A stretch of DNA of 64,000 nt from Fortiea sp. LEGE XX443 (lineage in GTDB: Bacteria > Cyanobacteriota > Cyanobacteriia > Cyanobacteriales > Nostocaceae), in assembly GCF_015206815.1 (NCBI RefSeq), contig NZ_JADEXZ010000005.1:91299-155298 (forward strand), written 5' to 3'. Below are positions 38,417 to 46,771 of this stretch, in pieces (positions within the stretch are counted from its first letter, which is position 1; the number at the start of each line of letters is the position of its first letter). Made by a program: the position numbers and the translations under genes. The notes beneath the pieces were generated by a model, which worked only from the letters and a program-made list of their open reading frames with translations, was not told the DNA's origin and did not search any database.

Positions 38417-38451
38417 AGGCGATGTCTGACGACACCGCCTTTTATTTTTTT
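38417..38451 (+). terminator. Terminator of rca
   Basis: AGGCG and TGT pair with ACA and CGCCT around a CTGACG loop, with one internal mismatch, followed by TTTTATTTTTTT, 22 bases after the stop. Confidence 0.85.
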
Positions 38452-38463
38452 AGAGCATTAGAT

Positions 38464-38943
38464 TTAACTATTTGCTAACTCAGATAACTTTTTAAGTACT
38501 GCTTGAGCATGACCTTTGGTTTTCACATTTGGCCAAGTGTATGCAATAATTTTATCAGTTGAAATCAGAAAAGTTGAGCGAGCAATACCCATGTATTCTT
38601 TACCCATAAACTTTTTTAATCGCCAAGCACCATAGGTTTCTGCTAGTTCATGTTCTGAATCACTCAACAAAGTAATTGACAAGTTATGTTTATCGATAAA
38701 TTTGCAATGAGACTTACCTGAATCTGGACTTACACCTAAAACTTTGGCTCCCAGTTGGCTAAATTCTTGAGTTAATTCGGTAAAATCTTTGGCTTCTGTG
38801 GTGCAACCTGGGGTGTCATCTTTAGGATAAAAATAAAGCACAACCCATTGACCGCTAAAATCGTCTAGGCTAACTAAATTGTCATTTTGGTCAGGTGTAG
38901 AAAAATCAGGTGCAGGTTGTCCAACTTGGGGAATATTGCTCAT
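38464..38943 (-). CDS. Thioredoxin-dependent peroxiredoxin, PrxQ/BCP type
   Basis: 159 residues from ATG 38943 (MSNIPQVGQPAPDFSTPDQ); the longer frame begins at a TTG and is unlikely. The peroxidatic Cys is C47 in YPKDDTPGCTTEAKDF. The usual BCP resolving Cys five residues later is replaced by Lys. C80 in SGKSHCKFIDKH, about 33 residues away, could resolve instead, as in PrxQ proteins that use a helix-alpha3 Cys. It reduces peroxides in the cytosol using thioredoxin. It is convergent with rca and sits behind its terminator. Confidence 0.94.
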   Translation of the reverse strand: MSNIPQVGQPAPDFSTPDQNDNLVSLDDFSGQWVVLYFYPKDDTPGCTTEAKDFTELTQEFSQLGAKVLGVSPDSGKSHCKFIDKHNLSITLLSDSEHELAETYGAWRLKKFMGKEYMGIARSTFLISTDKIIAYTWPNVKTKGHAQAVLKKLSELANS

Positions 38944-39009
38944 GATATGACAAAAAAATAGCGATCGCCTCAAAATTTTACCTGGAATTGGCGATCGCTC
39001 TCTCAGAAT

Positions 39010-39237
39010 TTGCTGTCAATAGTTAGTAAAGAATTAGCACCACAACTAGAAGCTACATTAAACTTAACCATGCAAACAGTGCAAATGTCACTCGCAACTA
39101 ATATGGCATCTGGTGATATCGCTGCTGGAGTTAAAGAAAAAGAAGTTAAGAAAGGTTTTGGTAACTTAGTAATCAGTCAAACAGCCGCTTACGGCTGTAG
39201 ACTTCTGTTTAAGGAGTTAAAGAAATCCGTACTATAA
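39010..39237 (+). CDS. Possible small protein or gene fragment, unknown
   Basis: A 75-residue frame beginning at TTG 39010 has no ATG at its start (MLSIVSKELAPQLEATLNL if TTG is used). The middle is helical and polar, ending KELKKSVL. A hairpin followed by TTTT at 39248-39268 lies only 10 bases after the stop, which favours a transcribed unit. But the weak start and HIP1-rich upstream region (two GCGATCGC sites around 38960-39000) make it look like the 3' end of a gene that lost its front. I do not recognise a family. Confidence 0.35.
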   Translation: MLSIVSKELAPQLEATLNLTMQTVQMSLATNMASGDIAAGVKEKEVKKGFGNLVISQTAAYGCRLLFKELKKSVL

Positions 39238-39247
39238 ACGTACTATT

Positions 39248-39268
39248 ACTCCCTTGTTGGGGAGTTTT
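39248..39268 (+). terminator. Small terminator hairpin before cysK
   Basis: ACTCCC/GGGAGT with a 6-base loop and TTTT tail, directly after the frame at 39010-39237. Confidence 0.6.
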
Positions 39269-39397
39269 AAAAACAATGCTTTTCTCTCTAAAGTGAAAGT
39301 AAATAGTTTTGGCGATCGCTCTCACCAGCAGTTGCCCAATCATGATTATTATAAGTAAATATACTGTTCTAGAACTTAAAATTTTAGGAGTTAATTT

Positions 39398-40342
39398 ATG
39401 CGAATTGCTAAAGATGTCACAGAATTGATCGGTAGAACTCCCTTAGTTCAACTGAATAAAATTCCCCAAGCCGAAGGAGCAGTTGCCAGGATAGTTGCTA
39501 AGTTAGAGGGAATGAACCCAGCGGCTTCTGTCAAAGACCGGATTGGATTGAGTATGGTACTCTCATCTGAGGCGGAAGGTTTAATCGCACCAGGTAAAAC
39601 CATTTTAGTTGAGCCAACTTCTGGTAATACAGGTATTGCTTTAGCAATGGTAGCAGCAGCCCGTGGTTACAGTCTAATTTTGACCATGCCAGAAACCATG
39701 AGTCAAGAAAGACGGTCGATGCTACGCGCCTATGGTGCAAAACTAGAGTTGACACCAGGGACGGAAGGAATGCGCGGTGCTATTCGCAAAGCAGAGGAGA
39801 TTGTAGCCAGCACACCCAACGCATATATGCTACAACAGTTCCGCAACCCAGCCAACCCCAAAATTCACCGCGAAACCACTGCCGAAGAAATTTGGGAAGA
39901 TACGGATGGGGAAGTAGATATTGTAATTGCTGGGGTAGGTACTGGCGGGACGATTACGGGAATCGCCGAAGTCTTGAAACAACGTAAACCCAGTGTCCAA
40001 GCGATCGCAGTTGAACCCAGCAATAGTCCTGTTCTCTCTGGTGGTGAAGCCGGTTCGCATAAAATTCAAGGTATTGGAGCGGGATTTGTCCCCGATGTTC
40101 TCCGCCTAGAACTGGTTGATGAAGTCATCAGAGTCAGCGATGATCAAGCAATGATCTACGGACGGCGTTTAGCTAAAGAAGAAGGCTTATTGTCTGGTAT
40201 TTCTTCGGGTGCAGCTTTATGTGCGGCGCTACAAGTAGCAAAACGACCAGAAAACGCTGGTCGTTTGATTGTGATGATTCAGCCTTCCTTCGGCGAACGT
40301 TACCTCAGCACAGCGATGTTTCAAGATTTGAGCATCAGCTAG
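39398..40342 (+). CDS. cysK: Cysteine synthase A (O-acetylserine sulfhydrylase)
   Basis: 314 residues. It makes cysteine from O-acetylserine and sulfide with PLP. The PLP lysine is in [13 protein letters not shown], the substrate loop in [14 protein letters not shown], the phosphate-binding glycines in [13 protein letters not shown], and the C-terminal [10 protein letters not shown] is as expected. ATG 39398 follows TAGGAG. The gene stands alone; its terminator at 40354-40403 is strong. Among several cyanobacterial cysK paralogues the exact one cannot be told. Confidence 0.97.
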   Translation: MRIAKDVTELIGRTPLVQLNKIPQAEGAVARIVAKLEGMNPAASVKDRIGLSMVLSSEAEGLIAPGKTILVEPTSGNTGIALAMVAAARGYSLILTMPETMSQERRSMLRAYGAKLELTPGTEGMRGAIRKAEEIVASTPNAYMLQQFRNPANPKIHRETTAEEIWEDTDGEVDIVIAGVGTGGTITGIAEVLKQRKPSVQAIAVEPSNSPVLSGGEAGSHKIQGIGAGFVPDVLRLELVDEVIRVSDDQAMIYGRRLAKEEGLLSGISSGAALCAALQVAKRPENAGRLIVMIQPSFGERYLSTAMFQDLSIS

Positions 40343-40353
40343 GTTACCTAAAC

Positions 40354-40403
40354 AAAAAATTCATCCCACACTTCAGAGCCGCAGAAGCATGGGATGAATT
40401 TTT
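40354..40403 (+). terminator. Terminator of cysK
   Basis: AAAAATTCATCCCA and TGGGATGAATTTTT form a 14-bp stem with a loop of about 20 bases. A/T-rich flanks could allow termination in both directions. Confidence 0.75.
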
Positions 40404-40535
40404 CGGCGTTGCTGAATTTAGGGATGAAATAATGAACCGTATTCTCTACAAGAGGCTTCCGCCAACGCGCAGCGTCTCCCAGAGAAGAATAGGTTTGTGA
40501 GGGATAAATAACGTGATGTGCAACTTATTTTGAAA

Positions 40536-40632
40536 ACCCCTCTCCAAACCTCTCCCCGAAACGGAGAGAGGCTTTGAGTCTTGCTCCCCTTCCCTACCAG
40601 GGAAGGGGTTGGGGGTTAGGTTTGAGAGACAG
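40536..40632. repeat. Dispersed GC-rich palindromic repeat block
   Basis: Two hairpins lie between the convergent cysK and ABC ATPase genes: CCTCTC/GAGAGG, and CCCCTTCCCT/AGGGAAGGGG around ACC. The words CCAAACCTCTCCCC and GGGGTTGGGGGTTAGGTT recur between genes in Nostoc-like genomes. No reading frame. Confidence 0.6.
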
Positions 40633-40688
40633 TTACACACCGTGTTAAATACAAGAAAATCACCCCGCATTTATGCAACGCCGATTTT

Positions 40689-41969
40689 TTAGACATCTTC
40701 TAAAATCCGCGTTGGAAATATCGCTAACTCGGTTTCAGGGTCAAAAAAGTGCATTTTTTCAGGATTCAGTGATAACCATAATTGCTCACCAACACTTAGC
40801 TGTCTGTCTGTTGGAACTCTGACTTGTAAGTAAGGCGCACTAGAGGGTACTGGAGAATCAGGTTCAGCAAGTCTGACGCTGAGAAAAGCATCGTTACCCA
40901 GGTTTTCTACTAAGTCTACTTTGACTGGTAGATTTTTAGTAGCAGGTAAACTGAGGCTTAGGTGTTCTGGACGAATGCCTAAAATTAAAGTTTGTTTATC
41001 ATATTTTTGCAAAGCTTTTCCCCAAGCTTCTGGGAGGGTAAGACGAAACAGGGGATGAGTCATTAACAGCGGCGCATGAAACTCTACAGGAATAAAATTC
41101 ATTGGTGGTGAACCAATGAATTCGGCTACAAAGCGGTTAGCAGGACGGTTGTACAGTTCTAACGGGGAAGCAAGCTGTTGAATTTGACCTTGATTCATAA
41201 TGGCGATGCGATCGCCCATTGTCATTGCTTCTGTTTGGTCGTGGGTAACATAAATCGTCGTTGTTCCCAATTGTCGTTGCAATTTCACAATTTGGGCGCG
41301 AGTTTCAGCCCGTAATTTGGCATCTAAGTTAGATAATGGCTCATCCATTAAAAATACTTGGGGATTACGAGCGATCGCTCTTCCTAATGCTACCCGTTGT
41401 CTTTGTCCTCCAGATAGCTGTTTGGGTAAGCGATTCAGCAGCGGTTCAATTTGTAGTAATTGCGCCACAGACCGCACTTGCTCCTCTATTAATTTTTCTT
41501 TTTGAGAAACGTAACGCAGCCCTTTGGGTAATTTCCTCGTGACTCCCACCAAAAGATTTTCTAACCAATTAGGAATTTTTTCTCCCCTGCTCCCCGGCTC
41601 CCAGGCTCCCCCGATCTCCCGACGGCGTAACCCAAAAGCAATGTTGTCATACACCGTCATGTGGGGATAGAGAGCGTAATTCTGAAACACCATTGCAATG
41701 TCTCGTTCTTTGGGTGGTAGATCATTGACCAAGCGATCGCCTACTAAGATATTGCCACCAGTCAGCAATTCCAACCCAGCAATTAGCCGTAACAAAGTGC
41801 TTTTACCACAGCCAGAAGGCCCCACCAGCACCATAAATTCACCATCGGCGATCGTCAGGTTAATCCGCCGCAAAACATTAATGTTGTCTGCACGCTCTTG
41901 TGATACGCTACTTTCCCCTTTCCGTGAGGGGAAACTTTTATAAACGTTTTCTAAAATTACTTGCGCCAC
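40689..41969 (-). CDS. ABC transporter ATPase, UgpC/MalK type
   Basis: 426 residues from GTG 41969 (MAQVILENVYKSF). The nucleotide-binding domain has GPSGCGKST (Walker A), LSGGQRQR and VFLMDEPLSNLD. A C-terminal TOBE part with LGIRPEHLSL is typical of ATPases of sugar or glycerol-phosphate importers. Family members are 350-390 residues; the surplus comes from inserts. One lies after the Q-loop region (about residues 116-155, GGAWEPGSRGEKIPNW), encoded partly by GCTCCC repeat DNA. Another lies near the N-terminus (RKGESSVSQERADN). Both fall in surface loops. No membrane or binding-protein gene is near, so it may serve several importers. Confidence 0.93.
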   Translation of the reverse strand: MAQVILENVYKSFPSRKGESSVSQERADNINVLRRINLTIADGEFMVLVGPSGCGKSTLLRLIAGLELLTGGNILVGDRLVNDLPPKERDIAMVFQNYALYPHMTVYDNIAFGLRRREIGGAWEPGSRGEKIPNWLENLLVGVTRKLPKGLRYVSQKEKLIEEQVRSVAQLLQIEPLLNRLPKQLSGGQRQRVALGRAIARNPQVFLMDEPLSNLDAKLRAETRAQIVKLQRQLGTTTIYVTHDQTEAMTMGDRIAIMNQGQIQQLASPLELYNRPANRFVAEFIGSPPMNFIPVEFHAPLLMTHPLFRLTLPEAWGKALQKYDKQTLILGIRPEHLSLSLPATKNLPVKVDLVENLGNDAFLSVRLAEPDSPVPSSAPYLQVRVPTDRQLSVGEQLWLSLNPEKMHFFDPETELAIFPTRILEDV

Positions 41970-42133
41970 GAGTATTAGTTATTCTCAATAGTCAACAGTC
42001 TATAGTCAAAATTGGAAAAGGACAGTTTAGCGCCCATAATACATCTTCCCTGTGACTACAAAAAGTTAAAAAAATTGCTGCCACCCGAAAAAGCAAACTA
42101 CCTTTGATTTTAGGGCTATCAAGAGGTATTGTG

Positions 42134-43390
42134 ATGACTACTCATCTACCGACGAATCCTATTCAAGACTCAAGTGTTAACCCTGCCCATGACATTGTAG
42201 ACGTACAAACCACCGATTGTTGCATTGTGGGTGGTGGCCCGGCCGGGGCTGTTTTAGCTTTGTTATTGGCACGTCAAGGTATACCTGTCATGCTGCTAGA
42301 AGCGCACAAAGACTTTGACCGCGACTTTCGAGGAGACACAATTCACCCATCAGTCATGCAAATTATGGAGGAATTGGGTTTAAGCGATCGCTTGCTGCAA
42401 TTACCTCATGCTAAAATGCGCCAAATTAATGTGAAAACTCCAGAAGATACCTTCACTTTGGCAGATTTCAGTCACCTGAAAACGGACTATCCTTACATCA
42501 CAATGCTGCCTCAGGTAAAATTTCTGGAGTTCATCACCCAAGAGGCGCAAAAATATCCCAATTTTCAGTTAGTCATGGGTGCGAATGTCCAAGAATTGAT
42601 TGAGGAAGATGGCGTAATTAAAGGTGTGCGTTATCGGGGCGGTGGTGGATGGCACGAAATTCGAGCTATTTTGACAATTGGTGCAGATGGTCGCCACTCG
42701 CGCTTAAGGCAAATGGGAGGGTTTGAATCTATTGAAACCTCGCCACCAATGGATATTCTCTGGTTTCGCTTACCCCGCCATCCAGAGGAGACTGGGGGAG
42801 GAATGGGGCGTTTTGCTCCCGGTCATATCGTGGCTATGCTTGACCGTGGTGATGAGTGGCAAATTGCCTATGTTATCCCTAAGGGAGGCTATCAACAACT
42901 GCGTGCATCTGGTTTGGAGGAGTTAAAAAAATCTGTCGTTGAAATTGTACCAGAATTAAGCGATCGCGTCCATAATTTACAAGATTGGTCACAAATCGCC
43001 TTTCTTTCTGTAGAATCTAGCCGCGTCAAACGTTGGTATCATTCGGGACTTTTACTCATTGGCGATGCTGCTCATATCATGTCTCCAGTTGGGGGAGTGG
43101 GCATTAATTACGCGATTCAAGATGCAGTCGTAGCAGCTAATGTCCTCAGCAAACCTCTGCAAAACAAACACGTAGAACTCAGTGACTTGGCAAAAGTGCA
43201 ACGTCAACGAGAGTTACCCACGCGCATCATCCAAGCATTTCAGACATTTATTCAAAAGCGAGTATTTGCCCCAGTGCTGACTTCTAATCGCACTTTTCAA
43301 CCCCCGGCGTGGTTACGCTGGCCAATTTTGCGCGACTTACCAGCCAGATTGATTGCTTTAGGTGTGTTTCCCGTTCACGTTAAAACTTAA
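42134..43390 (+). CDS. FAD-dependent monooxygenase-like oxidoreductase (PHBH/UbiH fold)
   Basis: 418 residues from ATG 42134, with AAGAGG 7 bases upstream. Motifs of class A flavin monooxygenases are present: DCCIVGGGPAGAVLALLLAR (dinucleotide binding), IGADGRHSRLRQ (the DG motif) and LIGDAAHIMSPVGGVGINYA (the GD motif). FRGDTIHPSVMQIM near residue 77 is also common in the family. Relatives hydroxylate aromatic or quinone substrates; what this one acts on is unknown. It stands alone between divergent and unrelated genes. Confidence 0.92.
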   Translation: MTTHLPTNPIQDSSVNPAHDIVDVQTTDCCIVGGGPAGAVLALLLARQGIPVMLLEAHKDFDRDFRGDTIHPSVMQIMEELGLSDRLLQLPHAKMRQINVKTPEDTFTLADFSHLKTDYPYITMLPQVKFLEFITQEAQKYPNFQLVMGANVQELIEEDGVIKGVRYRGGGGWHEIRAILTIGADGRHSRLRQMGGFESIETSPPMDILWFRLPRHPEETGGGMGRFAPGHIVAMLDRGDEWQIAYVIPKGGYQQLRASGLEELKKSVVEIVPELSDRVHNLQDWSQIAFLSVESSRVKRWYHSGLLLIGDAAHIMSPVGGVGINYAIQDAVVAANVLSKPLQNKHVELSDLAKVQRQRELPTRIIQAFQTFIQKRVFAPVLTSNRTFQPPAWLRWPILRDLPARLIALGVFPVHVKT

Positions 43391-43810
43391 CTGCTGCAAG
43401 ACTTAGAGACTTCCATATTAAAACCTGTTGGCTATGTTTTAGTGGCGGTTCACTTAAGAAAAAATCGAAACTTCAACCCTAATCATAGATCAACCCTTTT
43501 GTAGGGGGATTGGGGGATTCTCCCCCAATTCTTGGTTTTTCCGACACAATCAACTATAAATCTGTCAACTGAACTGTATTGGGCTATGTTTTAGTGGCGG
43601 TTGAAGCGATCGCTACTTAACTTTGTGCCTAATCCACCATCATAAGCTGTACATAACTTATTAGTTTTACAGTGGGAACTGCATATAAAAAACCGTAGTT
43701 CTTATTTCTCTCAAATTTTCAATTTTTAAGTATTTATAACTATTGCATATTTCTTAAATCAGAATTATTCTGACTTACGTAAGCAAAATTTTGCTACTAA
43801 AGAGGTAAAT
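43391..43810. other. Intergenic region with a direct repeat
   Basis: A 420-base stretch after the monooxygenase gene. It holds a 21-bp direct repeat (43430-43450 and 43582-43602) and a GGGGGATT/AATTCCCCC-like hairpin near 43505-43530. I see no reading frame or RNA gene. Its right part must hold the promoter of the peroxiredoxin. Confidence 0.5.
43430..43602. repeat. 21-bp direct repeats flanking 131 bp
   Basis: GGCTATGTTTTAGTGGCGGTT occurs at 43430-43450 and again exactly at 43582-43602. The DNA between includes a GGGGGATTGGGGGATTCTCC-like palindrome. This could be a duplicated segment or an element with long target duplication. Confidence 0.6.
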
Positions 43811-44359
43811 ATGGCTGTTATCGAAAGAGTTCCCGACGTTGTATTTAAAACCCGTGTTCATGACGCATCTGTACAGGGGCCAAACCCTTACCGTTGGCAA
43901 GACCGCACCACTCAAGATATTTTTGGTGGCAAACGTGTTGTAGTTTTCTCTTTACCAGGGGCTTTCACTCCTACCTGTTCTACCTCGCACTTGCCACGCT
44001 ATGAAGAACTATATGATCAATTCAAAGCTTTAGGCATTGACGAAGTAATCTGTGTATCTGTAAATGATGCCTTTGTCATGTTCCAGTGGGGTAAGCAACA
44101 AGGCGCAAACCATGTATTTTTGCTTCCTGATGGCAATGGCGAGTTTACCCGCAAAATGGGTATGTTAGTAGATAAGTCTAACCTGGGCTTTGGGATGCGC
44201 TCTTGGCGCTACTCGATGGTAGTTAATGACGGCAAAATCGAAAAGATTTTCATTGAGCCAGGTTACTTAGATAACTGTCCTACAGATCCTTTTGAAGTCT
44301 CAGATGCAGATACAATGCTGGCTTACCTCCAAGAAGCTAAGAAGCCTGTGACTGCCTAA
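43811..44359 (+). CDS. Type II peroxiredoxin (Prx5/AhpE-like)
   Basis: 182 residues. The peroxidatic Cys is in [16 protein letters not shown] (motif PGAFTPTCS), and [20 protein letters not shown] is typical of type II peroxiredoxins. It reduces peroxides in the cytosol using glutathione/glutaredoxin or thioredoxin. The neighbour 88 bases downstream on the same strand is glutathione reductase, which suggests a glutathione-linked peroxide pathway. ATG 43811 follows AGAGG at 43801-43805. The intergenic gap contains an AT-rich inverted repeat (CGTAATTCGTA/TACGAATTACG). Confidence 0.95.
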   Translation: MAVIERVPDVVFKTRVHDASVQGPNPYRWQDRTTQDIFGGKRVVVFSLPGAFTPTCSTSHLPRYEELYDQFKALGIDEVICVSVNDAFVMFQWGKQQGANHVFLLPDGNGEFTRKMGMLVDKSNLGFGMRSWRYSMVVNDGKIEKIFIEPGYLDNCPTDPFEVSDADTMLAYLQEAKKPVTA

Positions 44360-44446
44360 ATACAATAATTCGTAATTGATAATTCGTAATTCGTAGCTAA
44401 TTTACGAATTACGAATTACGCATTAGTAATTTTTCATGGGAGAGAC

Positions 44447-45799
44447 ATGAAGCACGATTTTGACTTATTCGTGATTGGTGCAGGTTCTGGAGGCATTGCC
44501 ACTGCTAGACGCGCCGCAGAATATGGTGCCAAAGTGGGAATTGCCGAGTTTGACAAACTAGGTGGAACCTGTGTCAATCGTGGCTGTGTTCCCAAAAAGT
44601 TGATGGTATATGCTTCTCATTTCCCCGACTCATTTGTAGAATCTCAAGGATATGGCTGGAGTCCAGTCGAGAGTACTTTAGATTGGGAAAAAATGATTAC
44701 GGCGGTGAACAATGAAGTGAATCGCCTCAATGGAATTTACCAAAAAATGTTGGATAATTCCAAAGTTGAGTTATTGCAGGGATATGGTAAATTTGTCGAT
44801 GCACATACTGTTATGGTTGGTGATAGACAAGTAACCGCAGACAAAATACTAATTGCAGTTGGTGGAAAACCTGTTAGACCAAACATTTTGGGAATTGAAC
44901 ATGCCATCACCTCCGATGATATTTTCCACTTAAAAGAACAACCCAAACGCATCGTAATTTTAGGCGCAGGTTACATCGGTTGCGAATTTGCCTGTATTTT
45001 AAAAGGGTTGGGTTGTGAAGTTACTCAGGTAGTTCGTGGGGACAAAATTTTGCGTGGCTTCGATGAAGACATCCGTGCAGAAATTCAGCAAGCAATGGTT
45101 AACCACGGCATCCGCATCATCAACAATATTGAATCAATTGCTATTGAAAAAACTGATGAAGGTGTGAAAGTCACAGTTAAAAGTAGTGGTGATACTGAAG
45201 AAACAGTAGTTGCTGATGCTGTGAGTTTAGCAGCTGTGGGTCGCAAACCCAATACCCAAAACCTTGGTTTAGAAAATACCAAAGTTCAGCATCAGGATGG
45301 GGCAATTATTGTGGATGAGTACAGTCGTACCCATGAAGAAAATATCTATGCACTAGGAGATTGTACAGATAAAATTAATTTGACACCAGTAGCTATTAAT
45401 GAAGGTAGGGCATTGGCAGATACGGTATTTGGTAACAAGTCCCGCATCATGAGTTATGAAAATGTGCCTACAGCCATCTTCACCACACCAGAAGCTGCAA
45501 CAGTTGGTTTAACTGAAGCCGAAGCAAGAGAAAAATATGGTGATGCGGTAAAAATTTATCGATCGCGCTTCCGCCCAATGTATTACACTCTAGCGGGTAA
45601 AGATGAAAAAACTTTGATTAAACTGATAGTTGATGGTAATACTGATAAAGTTGTAGGGGCGCATATGGTTGGTAATAGTGCCGCCGAGATTATTCAAGGA
45701 GTAGCGATCGCTGTTAAGATGGGTGCTACAAAAGCCGATTTTGATGCCACAGTCGGAATTCACCCGACTTCAGCCGAAGAATTCGTCACGATGCGCTAA
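44447..45799 (+). CDS. gor: Glutathione-disulfide reductase
   Basis: 450 residues, the usual length. It reduces oxidised glutathione using NADPH and FAD. The N-terminal FAD motif is FVIGAGSGGIATARRA. The redox-active Cys pair is in GGTCVNRGCVPKKLM. The NADPH motif is GAGYIGCEFACILKGLG with Arg in VVRGDKILRGFD, and the C-terminal catalytic HPTSAEEFVTMR is intact. ATG 44447 follows GGAGAG. With the type II peroxiredoxin upstream it forms a likely antioxidant operon. Its terminator hairpin follows the stop. Confidence 0.97.
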   Translation: MKHDFDLFVIGAGSGGIATARRAAEYGAKVGIAEFDKLGGTCVNRGCVPKKLMVYASHFPDSFVESQGYGWSPVESTLDWEKMITAVNNEVNRLNGIYQKMLDNSKVELLQGYGKFVDAHTVMVGDRQVTADKILIAVGGKPVRPNILGIEHAITSDDIFHLKEQPKRIVILGAGYIGCEFACILKGLGCEVTQVVRGDKILRGFDEDIRAEIQQAMVNHGIRIINNIESIAIEKTDEGVKVTVKSSGDTEETVVADAVSLAAVGRKPNTQNLGLENTKVQHQDGAIIVDEYSRTHEENIYALGDCTDKINLTPVAINEGRALADTVFGNKSRIMSYENVPTAIFTTPEAATVGLTEAEAREKYGDAVKIYRSRFRPMYYTLAGKDEKTLIKLIVDGNTDKVVGAHMVGNSAAEIIQGVAIAVKMGATKADFDATVGIHPTSAEEFVTMR

Positions 45800-45812
45800 A
45801 TACAAATCTATA

Positions 45813-45855
45813 GGGTTGAGCAACTTTTAAGCAGTTGCCCAACCCAGTTTGATTT
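45813..45855 (+). terminator. Terminator of gor
   Basis: GGGTTGAGCAACT and AGTTGCCCAACCC pair with one mismatch, and AGTTTGATTTTT follows. Confidence 0.6.
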
Positions 45856-45883
45856 TTGGATTAAGTCGGCAGTCAAATATATT

Positions 45884-46267
45884 GTGTTAAATCAAGAAAT
45901 TATCGCCACTGAAACACGGTGGAAAAAAGAATCTGTTATTCAAAATGCGACTTCGGTAAAACTAATAGTTGAAGTAGTTTCAAGTAATTGGCAGGACGAT
46001 TACTACGATAAACTTCGTGACTATGTTCGCGCAGCGTCTCAAAGAGAAGGTATGGGCATTCCAGAGTATTGGATTATAGATTATGCTGCACTGGGCGATC
46101 GCAAATTTATCGGCAATCCCAAACAACCTACTATTTTTGTGTGCGAGTTAATTGACGAAGAATATCAGATGACTCCGTTTAGAGGAATAGACTGTATCGT
46201 ATCGCCGACTTTCCCGGAGTTTAACTTGACCGCGCAGCAGATTTTTGACTCGGTATCGTTAGATTAG
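45884..46267 (+). pseudogene. Truncated Uma2-family (DUF820) endonuclease-like gene
   Basis: 127 residues starting at GTG 45884. Only the C-terminal two-thirds of the Uma2/DUF820 fold is left: KLIVEVVSSNW (with the catalytic Glu), YYDKLRDY and IPEYWIIDY. The N-terminal part carrying the first Asp (PDI-type) is missing. The intact relative at 58480-59034 shows what is lost. Between YDKLRDY and IPEYWIIDY is an insert, VRAASQREGMG, encoded at about 46025-46053 by repeat-like DNA (GTTCGCGCAGCGTCTC). The protein is therefore probably inactive. Confidence 0.75.
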
Positions 46268-46771
46268 ACATTCAATGTATAATTTCTGAGTATTTCGTGT
46301 ATTTATCCCGCTTTTGTCACTTTCCGGGAGGGCAATTGCTAGAAGTCTTATGAGGCAATCAATACAAGCTATCCTATTAGAAAAAAATGGGTCTTGTATT
46401 TGTGATTAGAAAATAATCGTGCGATTGCCTACGGCACTGGCGAAGCCAATCGTTTGCTATGCAAAAGCTCTAGAATTCAGCAATAGCAAATGTTTTCGGA
46501 GAGTGACAGAACAGGGTTATTTTGCGTCGTTGCCCAGCCAACAGGCAAAGCTTCCCTAGTGTAAACAGTTAACGCGACTTCATAGCCAGTAATGGCAATT
46601 TCCATATTACTGGCTTTGTCACCTAAAGGGAATTGCTGAATTAAATGGCTCAAGATAGCAATAACTGCTGCTAAATATTCCGCCTGCGAATCAGTTTGAG
46701 ATAGGCTTGCTGACGCTGTTCGTTCATAATCAGTTATCAGTTATCAGGAAGTAGAATCTCGGAAACTCAAC
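46268..46771. other. Intergenic decay region
   Basis: About 500 bases after the broken Uma2 gene. It contains a GGCACTGGCGAAGCCAATCG-type hairpin near 46430-46455 and a minus-strand gene remnant at 46478-46727. Nothing else is convincing. Confidence 0.55.
46478..46727 (-). pseudogene. Remnant of a TPR/CHAT-type gene
   Basis: From ATG 46727 the minus strand reads MNEQRQQAYLKLI and then meets a stop. In another frame it continues AEYLAAVIAILSHLIQQFPL, then GDKASNMEIAITGYEVALTV and YTREALPVGWATTQNNP up to TGA 46478-46480. Both stretches resemble parts of the large TPR/CHAT genes common in filamentous cyanobacteria: the N-terminal MNEQR..AYL, and a middle region ending TTQNNLG. A deletion between them and a frameshift leave a dead fragment. 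The family link is from memory of related sequences. Confidence 0.65.

Noticed and set aside
40219..40500. 93-residue frame overlapping the cysK end
   Set aside because: It overlaps the cysK C-terminus in another frame and then repeat DNA; no ribosome binding site.
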